NCBI GenBank assembly: GCA_964020085.1
Contig: OZ026599.1
Span: 28,518,033 to 28,582,032, forward strand
Length of the DNA stretch: 64,000 bases
Reading direction: 5' to 3'
Source: Micromussa lordhowensis
Taxonomy: Eukaryota; Cnidaria; Anthozoa; Scleractinia; Lobophylliidae
A program made the position numbers and the translations under genes. Under the pieces are notes generated by a model. The model was not told where the DNA came from. It did not search any database and worked only from the letters and a program-made list of their open reading frames with translations. Below, one piece after another: positions 34,601-44,818 of this stretch (positions within the stretch are counted from its first letter, which is position 1; each line of letters begins with the position of its first letter).

Positions 34601-37600
34601 AATATTACTCTCATGACAGGACAAGCCAGCCATGTGAATCATTTCCAGATGTTGAATGTTACCCAAGTTTTTAAACCCAGGAAAAGAAAAAGCTCGTATT
34701 CTAAACAAGACAGAAGATTGAATCAGTTTTCAAGACAAACAAATTTAGGGACATTTGATCAAAAACAACTCAACCTCAATGTGGACAAGGTTTCACAAAC
34801 AAAAAATGTAATATTGAGTAAATTACAAATACATAAGATCATATTGGCATCAGAACAAAACAGACAATATATAATCTTTTTAGCCGTATAAAGGAGACTA
34901 AGACAACCTATAAAGAGTACTATTTCACTTTGTGTGGCATGTCCGCTTTAATACATTCTATTTGAAGACAACAAGAAAAATACCCATTGCATAATTACTC
35001 CCCATGGTGTAAAATTTGAAAGTGGTTTAACTTTACTAACATTCCTTGAATACGTTTTGATTTAATACTGCCTTACTTTAGCAGATTAACTGATTTCAGT
35101 GTTTACAGAAGAAGCTCAGAGCTTATTTCTGTGCCTTGACACTTGATCTTGGTAACTCGATGCATGTGAATGAACATAGCATAAACAACGAGAAACTGGA
35201 GAAGCAGCTTAAGTTATATGATTCGTGATTAGCTTTTTTGACGTAATCTTTATTTGAACAAGACCATGGTCTCAGGAACGGTTTAGACAAGCTGCTGGTA
35301 ATATGAAAACAAAAGAAGCTATGATTATTTCTCATTTAAAAAAAATGTCATTGAAGTGTCAATCTGAATAAGACTATATAATGATTTTTGAAAATACCCT
35401 GACCAGAAGACTACATATCAAATTAAACAACAACACAAAAAACCCTTAGTCTATTCTGGGAGGGTGGCTATTTATTTTTGTCCCTAGGATTATTTTTTGT
35501 TCCCTTTGTATTTTTGTATTAAAATCTTGTTCATTTAATCCTGTACTCATGTCACCGAGCAGAATCATAGAGAATGAAGGGGACTACCTTGGGTTTTTTT
35601 ATTGTGGAGCGACAGCAGTGGTTGCACATGACCAAGTGACATGATGTCAAGGAATTTCCAGCCCATTACCCCCTGGGGATTCAGGTTAAAAGTCAGTCAA
35701 GTCTGTGTCTCCTCAAGGGGAGTTGACTAGTTCACAGACCTGTATGTCTGTCTCACTGAGAATTCCACCTTCAATGGGTAACTGCTTTAGAAAGCTGTTT
35801 CCTTTAGTAAGAGACATGACCACCATAATTTGAAAGGCTACAATATTTATCATAGCAAGACCAAAGAAACATTGGCAGCAGCTTCATACGTCTGCTTTTG
35901 AGCAGTGTCTCACACTAAGAGGGAAGTACATGTAGGGTGGAAAATTCTGAATAGCTGTCTCTACTTCCAGCTTGTTTTGAGTCTAACATGACGCACCCTT
36001 GGGTCCACTACAGTTTATTCCACTGCATATGTTTTAACTCTTGTTGTTATATCATGCAGTCTCGTCTCCTTTTGGCAGACACCATTCATCGTGTGAAAAT
36101 TTTACTGAGTCCGCTATTCACATGGGGATAGGTGTTGGAAAGCTTTTGATGCTACTAAACAAGTAAGAGCCTGTTATGACATGTATAAAATTCCAGTCTT
36201 TTTCAATTATATTTGACATTATTCTTTGCTTTCAAGGTCTGGAAAACTAGGCAGCAAATTTATATATCTTCCTATAGAGACAGTATCTGTAAATATAATA
36301 CTTCACACAGTAAACCAATACCAGGATGGTTATCATAGTACTTTGAGACAGATGTGATGTATCAGTAAAATATTATTAAAGGAGCTGTGTCACAGTTAAA
36401 CAGTTTGAAAAATTTAGCATAAATTTTTCAATATTGTTGTTTGTAATCCGTGTCAATCTTCTCCATCCTTAACCATCCTTGTTCCTTTATGGTTTATTAT
36501 TATCTCTTTAATGTTTTCCTCTCTTTCTAAAGCATTATTTTCAGGTTTCCTTAAATTTAAAGGTAATTTTGTCGATGGTAGAAATAACTCAAAATACCAT
36601 GACGTAGCCCCTTTAAGTACTCTTGCCACTTCTTCCAGGAACTGACTGATAACAATTCCAGTAAACTTTTTATATCTGTTAACTGATTCACTTACAATAA
36701 TTTATGCTGATTAAAAATTCAACTCTTTCATAGGTTGCCAAACATACAACGTTGACTTGTATTTGCTCAGAACAAGAGATGGAAATTCAAAGCTGATTAA
36801 ATATATACACATTTACAGACTTGTTTTTGTCTGAGAAACAGAGAAGTGGGTAGGTGCCAGATCTCAATGAAAGCACTAAGTCACTACCAAAAAGAGGGTC
36901 ACCGATGGTCAAAATCTGTTCCAGCTCACAACTTTTTGTATTTAATGTATTGGCGTCGTTTTCAGGTTTACTTTCTCTGTAAATCAAAGCTGGGTGGTAC
37001 ACATACGTCTGTGTAATGAATTAGCACTGTTTTCCTTATTAATTTATTACTTATAAATAATAATAATTTATTTTTAATAATCATACTCTTCACAGTTTGT
37101 CATTAAGTATTTTTGGCTAATAAATAATTGTTATTCTGCTGAATGTTTGGCATAATTCCACCCTTTGTTTAGGAGTCTAGCTGTTAACCTTTAAATTCAG
37201 ATTCCTGGCCCAGGTTGTTCGAAAGGTGGATAATGCTATCTACCGGATAAACCACTATCCAGTGGATAACATGGTTTGTTTTGGTAATATTTATCTATTG
37301 TATAGCAATTTATCTGGTGGATAGCATTATCCATCCTTTGGACAACTGGGACATGATCGTTTGTTTTAAGGGCATGTCTTTGCTAGTTTTCTGCGTTCCC
37401 AGATATAATTCAACATTTGCATATGTTTTATCATTTTGTAGTTTGCTTTGTTGTCGGAGTCGCCTGTTCTCTCTTCTTAGCAATAAGTTGCATTTTGCTT
37501 TGTTCCTAGCAACCACTTCTAAGTGTATGGATAAAAGTTAATATATGACAAATGCTACACCTGTATTTCGAGTGGGCCATAAAAGAAGCATATAAATCAC

Positions 37601-40600
37601 TATGGTGTTCACCCAACTAATACCACTTCTTAGCATTAATGCTTCTAGCTCTCCAAATAATTATAAAGATATCTTGTGGTAGATAGATATGTTGAAACTG
37701 CTTTAACAGTTAATTGCCACAGCCTTGTTTGTCCTATCTTTCCCTTCAGGGCATGTCAGTTGATGGGATGAGAGCTGACCCACAAATTAAACGTTCAAAC
37801 AACTGCAGCTATGTAAGGAAATCTTGGCTGAGAAATAAAAAAATAACTAGTTTTTATAATTATTAAGAACTACCTTTTCTGACAAATATTAGTTGGATTT
37901 AACTCATGGCATTCAAAGACTAAGGGTTACTTTACAGGTCAATTTTCTTTTCTAATCCCAAATTCATTTGTGATAACAATTTTTTCAATTTTTCCCTGAG
38001 AATATGGCATTGCCAGTCCTTCATACTGGCTGATCTCATTTCAATCTGCTCTCTATATACAGCAACCTGGTTTAACAAAAATAATTACTATTAATGAGAA
38101 ACATGAATATCTTAACTTTTTAACAAAAGTAATCAGGAATTCTTTTGAGCAAATGCTATGAACAAGAAACTCCTCTATAACAATGTACCATAAAGGAAAT
38201 AAAACAATCAGTGAACTAAAATATTTGATGTTCATTGTATTATGCAGGCTACAGAAAACACAAATTGAAACAAAACAATAAACAGCCATTACGACATTGC
38301 CTTTTTATTTTCCTTATCAACTTTCTGTCAAGCGAGGTGGTGGACACACCATCACCTTAATGCCTGATAATCTGTTGTGTTTAATTCAATCTGTCCTTGT
38401 CTGATATAATAGAAGGTAAATGTATTGCAACTTTAAAAAACAACACCACGTTTGCAAAAAAAAAGAAACATCTAAAAGTAGAGGACTGCCAAGTCATGCA
38501 ATAACTATTGTTTTGGAAAAACTAGCAGTAGAAATCACAAGTTTTCTATATTGTCTAAATAACATCAGGTTTTTAAATAAAAAAGATTGCCTCATAACTT
38601 GTAACTATGTTAGGATTCGCACATACACATGGTGATGTACATATACAACGTCTTCAATATAAACAACCAGTTGGTAAAACACAGGCTTGAGTACCAAAGT
38701 TAACTACTGCTCAATTTCCCACACCTACTCAAATGTATGTACACCTGTGTACATTTGAAATTTTCTATTTCCTACAATGCACATTGAATGACGGCCCCGG
38801 TTTACAATGCATGCATTTTGTTTTTCAGCTTGCAATTAGAGTGATTATCTTGAATGAATCTTAATGCAGTGATTTGGAGATAATGAAATTATTGAAAATG
38901 TATGCTAACAAAGCAACACCTGTCAGTTTATAAAACTGGCAAAAGTCACAATGGAAAGAAGGGTGTCAAGTGTAGCTGGAGAATGGGTGTGTGCAGCATA
39001 ATAAAACAAGATTAGGAAAATAGAATTCAGCATGGTTTAAAACATGTTGATAAACCTATTTGGGGAAAAACGCGAACTAAACCGCATGTATGAAACAATA
39101 TACGAAGCACTCCTTGCAGGAAATCATGAATAGGAGTCATTTCAATAGCTGTCAATTAAAGTGGTTTCCTATGGCCACGAAGTTTGCAAAAGGAAGCGAC
39201 AAGAACCTATGGAAACGTAATAAGGCCTATCGATTGTAAAATTTTCGTGCTTGGAAATGATTCAACAGATCACAAACTCGAAAAGCCGACCTTCGGTGCT
39301 CTTGCCAAAATTAACACCTGATAAAACGAGAAACGTAAAAAAAATCTTGTTTTGATCAAGACCTAACATATGAATCAATCTGTAAGAGAAACGTCCAAGT
39401 TTTTCTTTATTCGTTCACGTGCAGAAAACGCACACATACATACCTGATCACGAGCTGGCCAAGCGATGAATGGGGGACCTTCATAAAAGAACTGGCGTTT
39501 CGCGGTCAATATTCACAATGTACACTCGAGGCACAGCACAATACACGTTCTACTCCAGTAGTTCGCCAGTGAAGCGATTTTAATAAGTAAATAAAGACTA
39601 GAGTGTGGAATAGAATCTTTTTATGCGCAAAATACATCGATCGTGTCTTCGAAAACCCAACTCGAAGACCTTTTAATAACCACGAGCTTGATTCAAACAG
39701 CGAAAAGCCAAATTCATGGAATATCACTAACAAACTTCACTTTCTCACAATTGCTTTCGAAGCGGCGTGCACAAGTATAAATAACCTAAGCGAAATACTC
39801 TCGCATCTTTATGTATGCATAGGAATGAATGAAAAGCTTAACTACGCACGTCGTAAAATCTTGGTTCTGAGCCATTCATTCATTCATGCCCAAGTCACAG
39901 TCTAGATACTTGAAATAAAAGCGTGGTTTTTACGCTTCGTAAACCAGATCTGTCGCAGAAACGGAACTCGATTTACGAAGCATGCATTCTGCTACGATCG
40001 CTGTTCATCAGCGAAAGAAATGAAGACTCTTTCATACCTGAACAAAATGAGGAACAAGCACCTCTCCCTCGTACCTCCATAATTCGCTCGACCTCTCGCC
40101 TGATCTTAGTCTTGAAGTATACCCGAGTCGCTTTGTCCAGTTTATGTGTCGGTCGAGGTTTATTCGAGGGTTTAGTAGGATCCAATTGTGATGTACTTCT
40201 CCGTGAAACGTGTATAGGAATGCTCTGTTTGGGACGGAAAAATTATTTTTCAAGTGAGCATCTCTCAGATTACATGGCAAACATGAATAGTGTAGCCCGA
40301 GATGTAACCCAATCGATGGGGAACCCTTCGCGTAAAATTTCCGATATCATCCATTGCTCACTTGCTATCGCTACCCAAAGATATTACGATCGATTCAACA
40401 ACGAGAAGAGACACGTACCTTAATTAAGTTCGGTGGAGCTGTAGCGTTCGTTGTTAGAACGGGAAACGGTGTTAGACTACTAGAATTCCCTTGCAGAGGC
40501 AGTTGACTTGGCTGCTCGCTCGCAACGGAGGGCGATTTGAGTTTCCCTAATTCCGTTCGAAAGTTCGCCTGTTGTATGAATACAACCACAAAGAGTCCAA

Positions 40601-40721
40601 CAAATACAATATTCAACACAAATGAAAGGCACAGCAAGTTCGGGTACATACTCGCAGATTTTCCACAAGTACAAATCCATCTTGTGCGCGAGTTTTGTTC
40701 ATCTTGTCCTGACCTCTCCAT
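22240..40721 (-). CDS. EDA-like: Ectodysplasin-like collagenous TNF ligand, isoform B (exons 1-9 + 10B)
   Basis: Predicted spliced CDS of 417 residues, joined from minus-strand exons 40721-40419, 40224-40038, 31207-31190, 30395-30378, 30064-30002, 26246-26220, 25221-25153, 24687-24569, 24332-24266 and 22622-22240. All junctions are GT-AG and phases agree. Seen: a cytosolic tail (1-26), one hydrophobic helix (about 27-49) with no signal peptide, a stalk with sequons at 79 and 92, a basic segment (102-163), collagen triplets (164-266), and a TNF domain opening with PSAHLTG (273-279) and ending [10 protein letters not shown]. Known: a type II anchor plus collagen plus TNF domain is the ectodysplasin architecture; such ligands trimerise and are shed to bind TNF receptors. 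Inferred: a secretable trimeric ligand. The 10B half ([22 protein letters not shown]) reads more like TRAIL/FasL than vertebrate EDA, so orthology to EDA proper is unproven. Exon 10B must be spliced to exon 9 by skipping 10A. Confidence 0.82.
22895..22900 (-). terminator. Poly(A) signal for isoform A
   Basis: AATAAA on the minus strand about 195 bp after the exon 10A stop and upstream of exon 10B. Placement is right for a proximal mRNA end; use is inferred. Confidence 0.5.
23095..23426 (-). CDS. TNF-ligand exon 10A: proximal alternative TNF C-terminal exon
   Basis: 332 bp, phase 1 in, ending in TAA, acceptor CTCTTTTTGACAG. Encodes residues 292-400 of isoform A with the conserved TNF features W296, the VYSQLYY strand and the terminal ASFFGAFLV. 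Shares the same framework with exon 10B (W, GGM-Y--G-L--P--G-Y-VYSQLY, ASFFGAF-V) but is clearly diverged, so the two exons look like an old duplication. Confidence 0.85.
23095..40721 (-). CDS. EDA-like: Ectodysplasin-like collagenous TNF ligand, isoform A (exons 1-9 + 10A)
   Basis: Predicted spliced CDS of 400 residues using the same nine upstream exons as isoform B and then 23426-23095. The membrane anchor, stalk and collagen are therefore identical, and the two proteins diverge after residue 291. The 10A part holds the TNF strands around [23 protein letters not shown] and the terminal ASFFGAFLV, which fits a short TNF homology domain of 128 residues (273-400). Compared with isoform B it lacks about 17 residues in the middle of the domain, has no Cys at the TRAIL-like zinc position, has one Cys (341) elsewhere, and has three N-glycosylation sequons (297, 382, 391). 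As the proximal last exon, with an AATAAA about 195 bp past the stop, it is the default 3' end if splicing takes the first acceptor. Role inferred as a TNF-receptor ligand with different receptor choice. Confidence 0.82.
23587..23755. mobile_element. Foldback MITE in the intron before exon 10A
   Basis: GTTTAAATCCTTGTTGCCGC at the left mirrors GCAGCAAGGATGTAAAC at the right, with CCCAATTCAGATCA inside both arms. Confidence 0.55.
24266..24332 (-). CDS. TNF-ligand exon 9: start of the TNF homology domain
   Basis: 67 bp, phase 0 in and phase 1 out, encoding residues 269-290 plus the first base of Gly291. It carries PSAHLTG, the first beta strand motif typical of TNF ligands, followed by a polar loop. 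The acceptor TTTTTTTTCCACAG is excellent; the donor ACAG|GTAGAT is weaker. A weak donor here would fit a regulated choice between exons 10A and 10B. Confidence 0.83.
24569..24687 (-). CDS. TNF-ligand exon 8: main collagen block
   Basis: 119 bp, phase 1 in and phase 0 out. Encodes [39 protein letters not shown] plus Glu, rich in Lys/Arg-Gly and Asp/Glu pairs that form salt bridges in collagen helices. The acceptor is GTGTTCAG and the donor GAA|GTAAGT, the strongest donor in the gene. Confidence 0.88.
25153..25221 (-). CDS. TNF-ligand exon 7: collagen repeats with an interruption
   Basis: 69 bp, phase 1 at both ends, encoding [15 protein letters not shown], then the imperfect GVGLM, then GEI. 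The exon is 23 codons long, not a multiple of three residues, so the break in the Gly-X-Y register is built into the exon. The acceptor is ACCCTCAG and the donor ATAG|GTAACA. Confidence 0.82.
25929..26144. mobile_element. Foldback MITE in intron 6
   Basis: AATAGGCCATTTTACAG at the left mirrors AAAATGGTCTATT at the right. Long inner arms (GGTGACCTGGCCTTTGAATG and inverse) flank a short loop. Lies between exons 7 and 6. Confidence 0.65.
26220..26246 (-). CDS. TNF-ligand exon 6: collagen repeats
   Basis: 27 bp, phase 1 at both ends, encoding GMQ GHQ GLP. The acceptor is CCAATTCTAG and the donor CCAG|GTATGA. It is separated from exon 5 by a 3.75-kb intron packed with mobile elements. Confidence 0.78.
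26515..26648. mobile_element. Short foldback MITE, copy 2
   Basis: Same family as 4657-4802: ATATATCAAACAC ends, GACAGTGTTTTGTCGG and TATCCAAACACC blocks. Lies in intron 5 of the TNF-ligand gene. Confidence 0.7.
26834..29906. mobile_element. Foldback element interrupted by a Tc1/mariner relic
   Basis: ATTTAAGGCTGGTTTTCACT at the left mirrors TGAAAATCAGCCTTAAAT at the right. TCAGAGTC/TCTGACTC-type arm blocks appear on both sides of the inner 27015-28928 insertion, and a second partial arm lies near 28935. The outer element fills most of intron 5. Confidence 0.45.
27015..28928 (-). pseudogene. Tc1/mariner-like transposon relic
   Basis: Terminal inverted repeats begin TACAGTACCGCTCAAAAGTA at the left; the right end carries the degenerate inverse TTACTTTTGAGCGGTGG. 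On the minus strand near 28000-28150 a frame reads [17 protein letters not shown] then [18 protein letters not shown] and [10 protein letters not shown]. That matches the C-terminal end of DDE_3-type Tc1 transposases (WH-LK, K-K-EL, FW, C--YI-HL, V-P-VI---G). The N-terminal domain and catalytic Asp residues were not found in an open frame, so it is inactive. AT flank is consistent with TA insertion. Confidence 0.6.
30002..30064 (-). CDS. TNF-ligand exon 5: collagen repeats
   Basis: 63 bp, phase 1 at both ends, encoding seven uninterrupted triplets: [21 protein letters not shown]. The acceptor is CATCTTTAG and the donor AATG|GTGAGT. The proline content is high, as expected for a stable triple helix. 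Confidence 0.85.
30378..30395 (-). CDS. TNF-ligand exon 4: 18-bp collagen microexon
   Basis: Phase 1 microexon flanked by TTTTTTACAG and GTGAGTTA. It encodes the triplets GMK GER. Splitting of every collagen exon after the first G of a glycine codon lets exons be added or skipped without changing the reading frame. Confidence 0.72.
31190..31207 (-). CDS. TNF-ligand exon 3: 18-bp collagen microexon
   Basis: Phase 1 microexon flanked by TTTTTCAG and GTGAGTCA. Together with the split glycine codons it encodes two triplets, GLK GEQ. It has the same length, phase and splice-site style as exon 4 about 0.8 kb away, and nearby intron sequence also resembles that of exon 4. Confidence 0.72.
31796..31928 (+). 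repeat. 60-bp tandem repeat, two units
   Basis: Units 31796-31855 and 31856-31915 share CTAGGTTGAG and CTGTGTAATTT(G/A)TGGTGTAAA-type blocks, followed by a partial third unit (AAGTTCTGTAA). Confidence 0.6.
33027..33110 (+). repeat. 21-bp tandem repeat, four units
   Basis: Units of TTTAGGCTAACCGAAGTGCC type, exactly 21 bp apart, increasingly diverged toward the right end. Confidence 0.7.
37207..37352. mobile_element. GTGGATAA-type MITE, full copy
   Basis: Ends GGCCCAGGTTGTTCGAAAGG and the inverse CCTTTGGACAACTGGGAC. Inner blocks GTGGATAATGCTATC and CTGGTGGATAGCATTATCC mirror each other. Other copies lie at 14653-14692 (fragment) and 53770-53845. Confidence 0.7.
40038..40224 (-). CDS. TNF-ligand exon 2: basic stalk segment before the collagen domain
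   Basis: 187 bp, phase 0 in and phase 1 out, encoding residues 102-163. The acceptor has a pyrimidine-rich tract (AATTTTTCCGTCCCAAACAG) and the donor is CAG|GTATGA. The segment has dibasic sites SRR (108-110) and KIRR (141-144), an RGR (153-155), and a pair of cysteines (157, 162) directly before the first collagen glycine. In vertebrate EDA a furin site occupies this position; KIRR is only a weak furin match because P4 is Lys. It is the only candidate found that converts the phase 0 end of exon 1 into the phase 1 entry of the collagen exons, which supports the assignment. Confidence 0.75.
40419..40721 (-). CDS. TNF-ligand exon 1: cytosolic tail, transmembrane helix, proximal stalk
   Basis: Encodes residues 1-101. 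The ATG at 40721 is in good context (A at -3, G at +4). An in-frame TAG lies 20 codons upstream with no other ATG between, so this start is well supported. The tail contains two cysteines (17, 19) followed by the helix [20 protein letters not shown]. After the helix come a polar stalk rich in Ser, Pro and Thr and sequons NSS (79) and NAT (92). The exon ends AAG|GTACGT in phase 0. The Arg/Lys before the helix and the lack of a cleavable signal fit type II topology. Confidence 0.85.
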
Positions 40722-40890
40722 ATTTCTTAATGGAGATGAAACCACGTGTAAGTGCAGCTAGTATATAATTTTTCCACTTCAAAACATTCCTGCCGAATCT
40801 ACAGTCTTCCATACGAATTTCCACTTTCCGGGACCAAGAAGTCGGCCTTCGCGCAAGCGATTACAAACTTCCTCTTAGCCTGTCCTGTGG

Positions 40891-40902
40891 TTATATATAT
40901 AG
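40891..40902 (-). promoter_or_regulatory. TATA box of the TNF-ligand gene
   Basis: CTATATATATAA on the minus strand, about 170 bp upstream of the ATG at 40721. It would place transcription start near 40860 and give a 5' UTR of roughly 140 bp. Position and composition fit a TATA promoter; no transcript data. Confidence 0.4.
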
Positions 40903-41046
40903 TTGGTACCAGTCAGTTTCTACGCGCCAAAATTCTGTTCATAACAATGGCCAAGCGCTTATGCGTCAGTCACCTTTCGCGGAAGAAACCGTACACACGT
41001 GTCTCGCGATCAAAACAAGCTAATGTGTCAAGAAAGGCGCATTCAA

Positions 41047-41102
41047 CCAATCACAGCACGCGCTGGGTGGATAACAATCTCATTCAAACAAGCGCTGATT
41101 GG
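41047..41102. promoter_or_regulatory. Pair of CCAAT boxes upstream of the TNF-ligand gene
   Basis: CCAAT at 41047-41051 and its complement ATTGG at 41098-41102, 150-210 bp upstream of the TATA box. NF-Y type sites are common in this position; function inferred. Confidence 0.3.
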
Positions 41103-44100
41103 TGGAAAACAATAGGCATGATGCATTCACACTTTTGGGCCAATGGCATTGTTGGTTCTATGGCGAGAGAAAACACTTAAAACGGTTTATTTAATTGATC
41201 AATTGTCATTCAAATTCATCTCTTTCGCGGACTGCTGCGAGCTCTGAAAACTCTGCAGAGAAACAACTCCATGTGAAGGAATGCGCGAGATTTGGAGCGA
41301 TTTTCGAAGTGAAACCCTCCACCGATTTCCAACATCCGCTGGGGGTGTGAATTACGTTGGACTCAATCATCCGCGAGTGAAATTGCCTCATAGCCTTGAC
41401 CTGGACTAGACAGTAAAACTATTGGATTGCTGCCAGAAAAGCACATGGCATTTATTAACCAGTGTTCCAAACTATTAAGTGGCGTGACATGCCTGTCTCT
41501 TGTCGACCATTGCACCTCAAGCGATGAAGTCATTTTGTATGGGGCGCGCAACTCATTGACAAACACTCGAGGGCGTTGCCGATTGATTTAGGAAGCGATA
41601 GTGGGAACTTTTTAAACCTCTATCTGACTTGTCCATTCCTTTTTCCCGAACGAACCCAAAAGTAAACAGCGAAAACAACACGAGATAAACAGGAAATTGT
41701 TAATAAAGTGTTTTTGAGGAAATGACAAAACAGCTTTGTGAACTTATCGATTTGCGTGTGTTGCCCAATATTTGCCGAGCAAATTCCTCGAGAGCCGCGC
41801 TGGCGAGAGGCAGTTTGCCTCAGTCGTGACTGGAAAGGCTCGAAAAGGCGACGATCCCTGCCCACGAGGCAGCACACTTCCGATCTTAAGCCACAGGAGC
41901 GGAAGTCTGCAGAGCTATGCGTTGTGCAACTTTGAGCGTCTTTCATCGATCAATGTCAAGAATAACTCATTCCACTTGCAAAATTGTCCAGCACGCGCGA
42001 GCGCGCACGACTTCATTTTACTTGTGTACTCTGTCGCGAAGGAAAATAAATCAACCTTACTGAGTTCCTCTCTGACAGAAAATTCAATACACCGCCACAA
42101 GCACCGGAATAGAAGGAAAATCGCCCAGTTAATGGCTTACGTAATCTTTATCTTCTCATCTTTATTCGTAACATCAATAATAAATGAAAACTCACAGGAA
42201 CAATTGTGACAGAAAGCGTCCGTGTCATTCACAATCTACACTGACATTTCTACAACTCACAACAAACAAGCTCAAAAGTTCGGAAATCGCTCAAGTTTCC
42301 GACAAACGAGTTAGAAAACGAAAGTCAAGTTTCTTGACACAAATACTAGGCACACAAACCACATCTCGGTACTTCAACGGGACCGTTTATGGAACGCAAG
42401 CAAATAAAAACTCCCAGCAAACGGGATGGTATAAACGCTGTTTATTTTGGCATGGAAATCGCACAGATTAATCCGCAAGTTGCTTTACTTCACGACAAAA
42501 CTAGATCGCTATCTCGACAGATCTGGTCCTTATTTCAGCACCAAGACATCGCTAATACTTGCCGTCCCTTCACAGACAAGTTAAAATCTGCTCTTGCAGT
42601 TAGCCCCCTTTTTCCAAACACCCGTTAACAGGTTTAAAGAAGTAAGAATGTTTTGATGCCCCCCTGAACAGCTCAAACTGAAACAAAGCGATGTTTTATT
42701 TAATATTATGTTTTAAAAAGGTTACAGACCTACTTAAATCAGTTTTAACCTTCAAACCGGCGCAATCAATTTTTTTATGCGAATTAAATTGAAAGGTCCC
42801 GTTCGTGATCTTTGCAAATTGCATGATCAGTAATGTTAGATGCCTCTGAGAGTCCTGAACAACATGTGCGATATGATAATCCCTTAAAGACGTCTGCAGT
42901 CGCTTTTTCCCAACATGCCGAAAGGAAAGGAAATTAAAAACCGAACACGCTACGGCGAAGTATTGCGTTGCCTCTAAGGAAATGTAAGTGAAGTCACATT
43001 TTCCCTTTCAGCTTACGGGGCGACACACCCACAGAGAGTGAAGCTAAAAACGCAACTGCAGTGGTAGTTCAGAATAAAGAGCAAAAGCGACTATTAGACA
43101 GTATTAGCGGTGATGTGAATGAGTTCGTTACAACTTGAAGCGTTTTTTTTTAACACATTGACAGCAGACCAGAGCAAAACATAAATTGATCAGATTGATG
43201 AATTGGAAGTTCGATTCTTGTATTGGCATTTCCGAGAATCGTTGTTGAAGCGCATTTCCTTCCCTTTCTTCTAGACAAGACGAACATGATTTCTTTCCTT
43301 TGTTGTTTCATACCACAATCTTGATCGCTTCATCTTATCTTGAGTACGAAACCACGCAGATTACATGTCAGCTGGGCGGTTTCCGATTGTAGGAAGTTAA
43401 TTCACAATTTCGGAAAGGAATCTTTGTCAAGTAAAAGTCAACCGGATAAAAAGGCAGGATTTTAAACAATGATAACCCTAAGAAAAAGACCACTCAATTT
43501 GGCAATTAAGCACGAGGTGAAAAAACAACGATATAATTCGACAGTTTCAACGAGACAACTTTATTACGAGAAACCGTGCTACAAAACAATATTCCTAACA
43601 TTAGATACCCTTCGTATTAAAGAAATTCTAAACCTTATTACTCGGATCAACAAGGCTTTTCATCGAGTTAGCATTTAACAACAAAGCTCATTTCCGTACA
43701 GAAACCCGACAAGAGCGCGCGAAAAAGGTGTTTAATAGTAATTATAATAACAATACATGGATAACAACTTTCACATGTAGTATAAAAAAAGAACAGCATT
43801 TTTACCACAGTCTCTGGCAAGAAAGAAACTACGCCACGCATTGAGAGGGATCAAAACTGGTATTTACACATGAACAATATTTATATTTACAGCGGCGAAG
43901 CTTTTGTACAGAGATGTTTGGTTGAATCCACGAGGTTCCCATTTCGTTCAATAGTAGAATACACCATAGGCTGCCACCAAACAGAACAAGGTGTCCTAAA
44001 AAAAAAGAAAAGAAAAAAAAAAAAAATCAAATGACGGCTTCTTATGCAAAGCGACTGCTATGTGAGATACCTGCCTGTCGAACTGAACTATGCCTGTCTG

Positions 44101-44560
44101 TATCTGCTGCTTACTATTTTAAGGGGGCACTGCTCTCGCAGAAACACCAATATAAGTCGAAGCAATTTGCAGAAATAATGAGTTCCTGATGCAAAACAAG
44201 AGCGGTGACATAAAAAGAAATCATAAACAAGCAAAACACACGGTCGTTTGTAACGAAAAATTCAAACGTGGTAACCTAAACAACTGATTTCATTGTTGTC
44301 CTTCAGTTGCCAGCAAGACAAAAACTTAAATACCTCGAGCACGCTGACAAGTGCCAAGCATTCTTTCTGACAGTTTCTTTCGTATTCGGCACAAGTAAGA
44401 AGTTGCAACGTTACAGCTAACAGCATAACAGCATAAAAACGCAGCCCAACCTTCCGTGGCTCACCCGGCTATTTCACTAAAGCTTCTCACCTTCTCCGTT
44501 AAAAAAATCCACTCATTCAACGAAATAAAAACCTAATGAAATCCTTTAGTCCGCGAACGT
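41103..44560. other. Upstream flank, no gene recognised
   Basis: No conserved exon was recognised. ORFs here lack family features or splice context. Confidence 0.35.
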
Positions 44561-44693
44561 ATTGGCCAACATGCTGCCGTCATTTTTCAGCGCCTACTCT
44601 GGCCAAAACTCCCGGAAAAACTTCCGAATAACGCGATTGAAACTAACCAATCAGAGGACTGCGCGAACACTCTCGAGCACACCGAAAGTTTCC

Positions 44694-44723
44694 ACGTCAG
44701 CTTGACGTCATGAGATGACGTCA
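44694..44723. promoter_or_regulatory. Cluster of cAMP-response elements
   Basis: Two perfect TGACGTCA palindromes at 44703-44710 and 44716-44723, 13 bp apart, with a half site (ACGTCAG) just before. CCAAT/ATTGG boxes lie at about 44560-44660 and the surrounding 400 bp is richer in CG than the neighbourhood, so this looks like a CpG-type promoter. The gene it drives is not identified; the TNF gene starts 4 kb away in the minus direction. Confidence 0.45.
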
Positions 44724-44818
44724 TGTCGCTGAGCAACATGTTTGTCGAGAAGAGCGCAGGCTCGCTGAATTCTCTGAAAAGGGTTCGTACCGGAAAAGGC
44801 ACTTGTAAACAACTATAG
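44723..44818 (+). CDS. Possible 31-residue ORF or first exon beside the CRE cluster
   Basis: The ATG overlaps the end of the second CRE, so this is unlikely to be an ordinary translated leader unless transcription starts upstream. Reads MSLSNMFVEKSAGS then a basic tail and TAG. No downstream partner exon was recognised. Reported only because it sits in promoter-like sequence. Confidence 0.15.
   Translation: MSLSNMFVEKSAGSLNSLKRVRTGKGTCKQL

Larger units (their letters stand above)
31208..40037 (-). other. Intron 2 of the TNF-ligand gene (8.8 kb)
   Basis: The longest intron, bounded by CAG|GTATGA of exon 2 and TTTTTCAG of exon 3. It holds tandem repeats at 31796-31928 and 33027-33110 and a MITE at 37207-37352. 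No additional phase 1/phase 1 collagen exon was found, but a microexon of 18 bp could be missed by eye. Confidence 0.6.

Noticed and set aside
39454..39501. Possible extra TNF-gene exon with strong donor CAG|GTATGTATG
   Set aside because: The acceptor lacks a pyrimidine tract, and in the phase needed between exons 2 and 3 it contains a stop. Might be a leader exon of an alternative transcript, but nothing else supports it.
39923..40423. 166-codon plus ORF overlapping TNF exons 1 and 2
   Set aside because: It is the antisense of exon 2 and its flanks; the minus strand has the splice signals and phase agreement.
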